Shown: positions 59,101-64,000 of the stretch, in pieces | How the letters are laid out: every line of letters begins with the position of its first letter | How positions within the stretch are numbered: position 1 is the stretch's first letter | DNA from: Cliona cf. orientalis | Lineage: Eukaryota; Porifera; Demospongiae; Clionaida; Clionaidae | Direction of reading: 5' to 3' | Assembly (NCBI GenBank): GCA_963930775.1 | Contig: OZ005696.1 | Coordinates: 7,192,001-7,256,000, forward strand | Length of the DNA stretch: 64,000 bases | Program-made: the position numbers and the translations under genes | The notes under the pieces: generated by a model | Told to the model about the DNA's origin: nothing | The model's database searches: none | What the model saw: the letters and a program-made list of their open reading frames with translations, nothing else

Positions 59101-61650
59101 ATGCCAGTATACTTTTGTGCCATGTCACAAGACTCAAGCCTTGGTAGTGGTGCTGTCCTATTATTATTGTTTTCCTGCATAATATTTATTTACATTCAAT
59201 TAAAATAATAGTTCCCATATTAACAGTGGTGCATTATAGGCTGATCAGAAGATAAAATTATAGTTCAGTGTATATGTGAGAAAAGGGACCATTTGAGAGT
59301 TTTTTTGTTTGTAGTATGTAGCTTAATTGTTGCATGTATGGAGTAATGTACTGTTCATGTAGCTAATCCACTGTGTTTGTGCCTATACAAACATAGGCTG
59401 TAGCTACTCACTGTCAGCTACATAATTTCATTGAAAGAAGGTTATTTGGGCATAAAAATTGAACACTATTCTCGTCCACAAATGGTCCCTTTTCTCATAG
59501 CAGATCACATATGCCGAGAATGATGGGGTAGAGTAATAATAATAATTTTTACGTAAGCTCTAAGTTTATCATAACATACTCTGTCCATATCAAAACATCG
59601 ATCAATTTAATCCCTAGCTGTTTGTTTGCCTTTCTACCTTACAAAAACAAGTGATACCTACATGTATGCATGTCATACCACTGAAAGGTTGCACCATTAG
59701 GTTGTGTACTGGACTGATTTATGTTGCTTAGTAAACTATTACAACACTGCTATATAATTGTAATATTGCTTATTACAAAGGGACCACCATGTGAGGAAAT
59801 CACAATTTTTATCGTCTCCCTTTACTTCAAAAAACATTAAAAATTAGTAGTGATACAAATGGTTCCATGTACAACACAACATAGGGGAATAATAATACAA
59901 AACATGTCACGAATCGCATGCGGAATCTCTAACATGGCCCATCCCGAGATGTGTAGGACACATAATATAATATACAGAAGAATACTTAGTACGGTCAATA
60001 ATATTATAGCATAGTCAAGGTTGTCAATGACACATTAATAGAGTCATTAAGTCTCGGTACAAAGACTGATGAGCACTATGACCACCCCCACATGTTGTGG
60101 TAGTCTACTCCATGGCATCTTATGCACACAGCTTCCTTTTTTGATGTCTCAGCATGCACGCCACAGGCTAGTGGGTTTTTTTCCCTCCCAGTCAGGTTCA
60201 TGCATGTTTAGTCAGGTTCATTCATGTTGGCATGCAGTTGCATAGTCGGCATGCAAGCTGATAAACAGTGTGCTCTCTATGGGTTCACCACAGATGACAT
60301 TTCGTCTTTGAAGGTTTGAACTTGCAACCATGTTAGGATATGACATTGACTGGCCTTCAGTTTGTGGGTGGTCTAGTTCCTGTTGACACTACTATAGAGT
60401 ACCCAGGAGAGGAGCAATGTGTAGCCGTAGGAGCCAACTAATTATTAAATTTTAATCATCCCTATAGTGGTATTTATAATAGGAACTACTAATTGAAATC
60501 ACAGTAGTCACCTAGACTGCATGCATTCCCTAAATCTGTTGATAGGACATACTATACAAACAATCAACAGGAAGAGCATAATACCTTTAGTGATGAAATC
60601 ATTGCTTAGCAACACCTAGGACACTATCATGCGATAATTACTGCAATTTATTGACTACATGTATCTTGTGCTACAGACCATACCAATCAACCTCTGAATT
60701 ATTAATTAACTATTATTACAGGTAAGCATGCATCCATGATTTGACAGGTACAAAGATAAACTGAACAACAGTTTGTTTTGGGAGCCTTTGCTATAATTAC
60801 ATTATCACTCTGATCGAGTGGCATCTATATCAAAGGAAACCCTAAAATCCACTCACAATGCTCAGGTGAAAGTGTAGAATGCTCAATATTCTCCTGCTTC
60901 TGAATGTGTAATCTGACAACACAATACAGTTCGCTTCCTTGACTTCTGCATGGTACATGTATTTTGTAGCCCATGGCATACTGTAGCTGCATCCCTACCT
61001 AGACCTTCCCTTGTTTTCAATGTTAGGTGCGTGTGACCTGCCTTGTTACTAGTTACAAGGTCTTGTAGGTACATAGAAGCAAGCTATACACAATGCTCTG
61101 GTGGAGGGTACATGTATATACATGATTGTGTAGCTGCAGATTGTGACAGCAGCGGGGTTCAGGGATTTGCATGTTTACCAGGTGCAATTTAGATTTTGAA
61201 AGTACTTCCAAACTGCACACCCAAACACTTAATTATGATACTTACTGAGGCAAGAGGGATGTGGTAGAAAACTATTGGCAACAGAAGCAGTCCCCACACA
61301 ATCACAATGACAACGCACAGCCCCACGATCTCTGCACGTAGGCACAGTCTGTACCTCCGTTCCGCTTCATCTCCGCCTAGCTTTCCACCGCCGCTTACGC
61401 TGCTCTCCAGCTTCTGGCTGCGGCTCAGTGTATCCGCACCGCTGCTGTAGCTGGTCCCTTCAAGCCCAGCCTTTCGAAGTAGAGTGCCTCCGGTGTTCTT
61501 TGTACTGGAGCTGCCGTAGTCTGTGGCTGAGCCGCCTATCCCGTTTCCATTTTCCAATCCAGAGAGACCAGCGCTGCTAGAGTCGCCGCAAATCGTAGTA
61601 AAGGTTAGTTGGCTTGTACTCTGTTCTGATAACCCGATCGTTGTATCCAT
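56166..61650 (-). CDS. Frizzled-like (class F-like) receptor, copy C, intact
   Basis: Exons: 61650-61246, 59174-58607, 58467-58188, 57582-57527, 57409-57305, 57240-56855, 56663-56166; intron phases 0,1,2,1,1,0; 765 aa. Residues 1-110 are Ser/Gly-rich and cytoplasmic, followed by a basic segment and the helix VGLCVVIVIVWGLLLLPIVF (signal anchor, about 112-131). The ectodomain (136-325) has 12 cysteines with a Frizzled-CRD pattern, including CAAEVKPFLCLYFFGLC and HCRDLRDSVCAKEW. Then come a Cys-rich linker (ITCREGFFCRED ... CHTWNQYPRA) and seven helices: IDFLVLTAACIGVVSGVGVL; FPSSLAVYQTITLLVL; the TM3 stretch FWLCHVLALFWKIRFPF; YVHIAAVAMGILVPFIPII; LILPILVILMVGMTFLLIIF; ERKILIVFVYYIILAVIAL; SYILLGLFPMINFIFVISV. 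The cytoplasmic tail is Ser/Thr-rich. Layout and motif spacing match Frizzled/Smoothened receptors, but the canonical Frizzled KTxxxW is absent after helix 7 (RELKQY instead), so Dishevelled coupling cannot be assumed. The ligand is unknown. Confidence 0.8.
59278..59496. mobile_element. Short inverted-repeat transposon (GAGAAAAGGGACC family), copy 2
   Basis: GAGAAAAGGGACCATTT at 59278-59294 pairs with AAATGGTCCCTTTTCTC at 59480-59496. The right side extends further (ATAGCAGATCACA), matching the end of copy 1 at 45998; the left extension is degraded. It lies in the first intron of receptor C. Confidence 0.75.
59500..61240. other. First intron of receptor C (right part)
   Basis: AT-rich, with no exon or RNA gene recognised. 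TCAGGTTCATGCATG and TCAGGTTCATTCATG form a small direct repeat near 60191-60225. Confidence 0.55.
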
Positions 61651-62310
61651 ATCAGCTATTTCTCTCGCAAGTGACGAGCATGAAACATGGTAATTGAGTC
61701 GAGCTGACTCGTATAAAACAATCCCATATCATTCTGCGCGTGCGCATATATGCAGGGCTAGGGATTTACGTCAATCTCAAACCACAATCACGCCAGAAAA
61801 AAAACCGCAAGGCGCGGAGAGAAATGCGGTGGATGATCCCTGCTGTTTATATTGACGTATGTGCCATGGCATTTATATAATTCAATTATCATTATTGTCT
61901 ATGAAAATCATGATAATATCTGTTCTCAGGTGCATGTAAACTATGTGGGGTACAGGGGTTCAGTGGTGACCAGGTCATATGTCGAACGACGGCGTCACGG
62001 AAGGTGGAGTGGTCCCAGCACTCGACAGGGCTGCTTTCTTTCTCAATACAAACACCAAACGTTGAAATCTATTGTGGCATAGCAGTCAATAATAATTATT
62101 ATTATTGAAACATTAGCTACTGAAAGAGTAGAAGGCTACGGGTGGGGCACTGAAAATGCAAGCTTACTGCCAATCCTAAACTCCCACCTAGACTAATTGA
62201 GAAACCTTTCCCATGCTTGCTCAGGCTCAGATACATGCTAATGCTTAGCTAAATCAACTTAAATGCGATACGTTTACACACAGTGCATGACATTGTGCTT
62301 TGACAATTCT
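61651..62310. other. Intergenic region between receptor C and the coiled-coil gene
   Basis: Promoter side of receptor C. A TGCGCGTGCGCATA palindromic segment lies near 61735-61750 and a CpG-containing stretch near 61800-61830. No further gene is seen. Confidence 0.5.
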
Positions 62311-64000
62311 TTACCGCTCGGCACGTTCAAATTCTTGCTGGGCTTGAAGCGAGAAGGCGTTCCTCTCCTTGATCAATTCATTTCGTTCTTCGACTGCGAT
62401 GTTCCTCTCCTGGAGCACATGGTCTAGCTGGTCTGTCAGCGCTGCACTCTCAGAGTACAGCTTCTGAAGTTTGGCTTCATAATTGAGTTTAATCTCCTCC
62501 TCTTTGGACAGTGAGCGCTGGAGGCTATTAATCAAATTGTGGGTATATTATAATTATGTAAGAGAGCACCAGAAAGGATGTGAGCAGTGACATGGTGGCA
62601 TTAATTTAATGACTCAGTTTACCTGCTCAATACCCTCAGTGTCTCACAGGTGTCTTCAAACTTTGCTGCTCTAGTTTGCCATTCTTCTTTCTCTATGAGG
62701 GCAGCCTGTAACTGAGCCTGCATGCATGAATTTGGGAAGCAGAGAGAACAATGATTTGAATGACAGCATAATAGCACCAGATCTTGTATCATTTGCATCA
62801 CCTGTAGTGTTTTGACTCTAGTCTTGTCAACAAGCCTATACTCTGTCTCCATAATCTCCAGCTGCCTCTTCAGTCTAGCCACTGTGGCGTCTAAGTCTTG
62901 GACCTATGCAATCAACAGCCATAGCAATAAAAAAAATGCAGCAGTTTCTATGGCAAGGTAGCCTCACACCAAGGTCTCTTCCCAGCATTTCAACATTGCT
63001 CAAGAAAATCAATATCAAAATGCTGGGAAGGTCCGGATCCTTAATTGGATAGACTAACAAAAATTCCATGTACTTTTTTGTTAGCTGATGTACTCTCTTT
63101 CCTGAGCATGTCGATCTGTTCCTGAATCCTTCTCCTATTCTCGTCCTTTAGCTCTCTGACTTTCTGAACGAGGGTGTGCCCGTTCTTTTGAAGCTCAAAC
63201 ACTCCCTTAGCACTACGTAGCTGGTTCAGCAGTCCCTGGAGATCCTACGGATTGAAAAGACATATACTGGCAGAGCTAATGGACATAGTATTATGATGGT
63301 TTGTATTGAAATGGCTCAGTTTACCTCTCCGCATGTTTGAGACTGTTCTTGGACCGATGATGATTCCTCAGGAGGTTCAATGCCCCTGCAATTTAATATT
63401 CATTACAATCAGGTGAACTATGGCATGATATACAATTATTTACCCATGGTGCTGAAATCTTTTCTGTAGTTGTTCTTTCTCTTCCAGAGCCGCCCTCAGT
63501 TGAGTTGCCAAGGCCTTCTCCCTCTCTCTTTGAACTGAACTTAACCTTTCAACTAGTGCTACATAAACAGTATTGCAAGACACACAAGTAAGAGAAATGC
63601 AAACAGCATCTGTCTACTTATTAAATGATAAGTTATCATTGAAATGTTTATGATAGATTAAAATCACTAACCAGCACTCTGTGCAGCAAGCTTGGCGCTG
63701 TTGGCTGATTCAACTCTAGCCTGGGACAACTGGGTAGTTTTCAGTTCGGCTTCCGTGTGCATTAGTATGCTAGTCAGCTGTAAAAGCAGCAATATAAATT
63801 AATGACAGCGCATAGAGTATGTGAAACTGAATTTTCTTTTACTTCTTCATTTCTAGCTTCCAGAGCTTCTAGATCTCTTTGCAATGATGCAATATATTCT
63901 CCAGAGCTCCTTCTAGAAGATGATCAACCATGTACTTAGCAGTCTTATCTATTAAAAATGAATTCTACAAACTTTTCCTGCTCCAGATTGAATCTCATCT
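62311..64000 (-). CDS. Coiled-coil protein, C-terminal part, runs off the right edge
   Basis: Exons: 64000-63973 (partial), 63912-63843, 63777-63672, 63558-63444, 63385-63325, 63244-63074, 62903-62802, 62717-62623, 62524-62311; phases agree throughout. The roughly 265 visible residues are almost entirely charged heptad-type helix, for example YIASLQRDLEALEARNEE, LATQLRAALEEKEQLQKRF, VARLKRQLEIMETEYRLVD, LDHVLQERNIAVEERNELI, ending FERAER. One short acidic break (IEPPEESSSVQEQSQTCGE) interrupts the coil. It is probably a scaffold, tether or cytoskeletal protein, but nothing visible identifies the family; the N-terminus lies beyond position 64000. Confidence 0.75.

Overview
The window looks like nuclear DNA from an early-branching animal, most likely a sponge. 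It is AT-rich, genes are split by short GT-AG introns, CT/GA and palindromic ACATGTAC tracts are common, and the proteins are animal-type (a PH-domain adaptor with YxxP tyrosine motifs, Frizzled-like seven-helix receptors, a centrin-binding SFI1-like protein). The organism is inferred from sequence character only. I found no rRNA, confident tRNA, CRISPR or prokaryotic operon structure.

Layout. (1) 1-33803, minus strand: one long gene for an adaptor with three PH domains and at least six YxxP motifs. I joined ten coding exons by splice phase. It appears to have two alternative first-exon sets, one starting at 33803 and one at 17123, and its C-terminus may continue beyond position 1. Its introns hold most of the repeats. 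(2) 33804-34189: a CpG-rich divergent promoter region. (3) 34190-40708, plus strand: a Na+/Ca2+-exchanger-superfamily membrane protein resembling the plant NCL type, 15 exons, 545 aa. (4) 41141-45267, plus strand: an SFI1-like centrin-binding protein, 16 exons, 907 aa, with about 18 Trp-containing repeats. (5) 45402-61650, minus strand: three tandem head-to-tail copies of a Frizzled-like receptor gene, called A, B and C here. The family layout is an N-terminal signal-anchor helix, a Frizzled-like cysteine-rich domain, a short Cys-rich linker and seven helices. C is intact (765 aa). B has a frame break inside its CRD exon. A has no recognisable CRD exon. (6) 62311-64000, minus strand: the C-terminal part of a coiled-coil protein that runs off the right edge.

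The three receptor copies share intron positions and phases (0,1,2,1,1,0), so they arose by duplication of a whole multi-exon gene and then diverged mainly in the ligand-binding ectodomain. This is the strongest candidate for a little-described system in the window. Short non-autonomous DNA transposons with clear terminal inverted repeats lie in introns and intergenic spaces (1740-2364, 27706-27820, 35346-35528, 45998-46229, 59278-59496, 50134-50461). No retrovirus-like or Polinton-like element was recognised.
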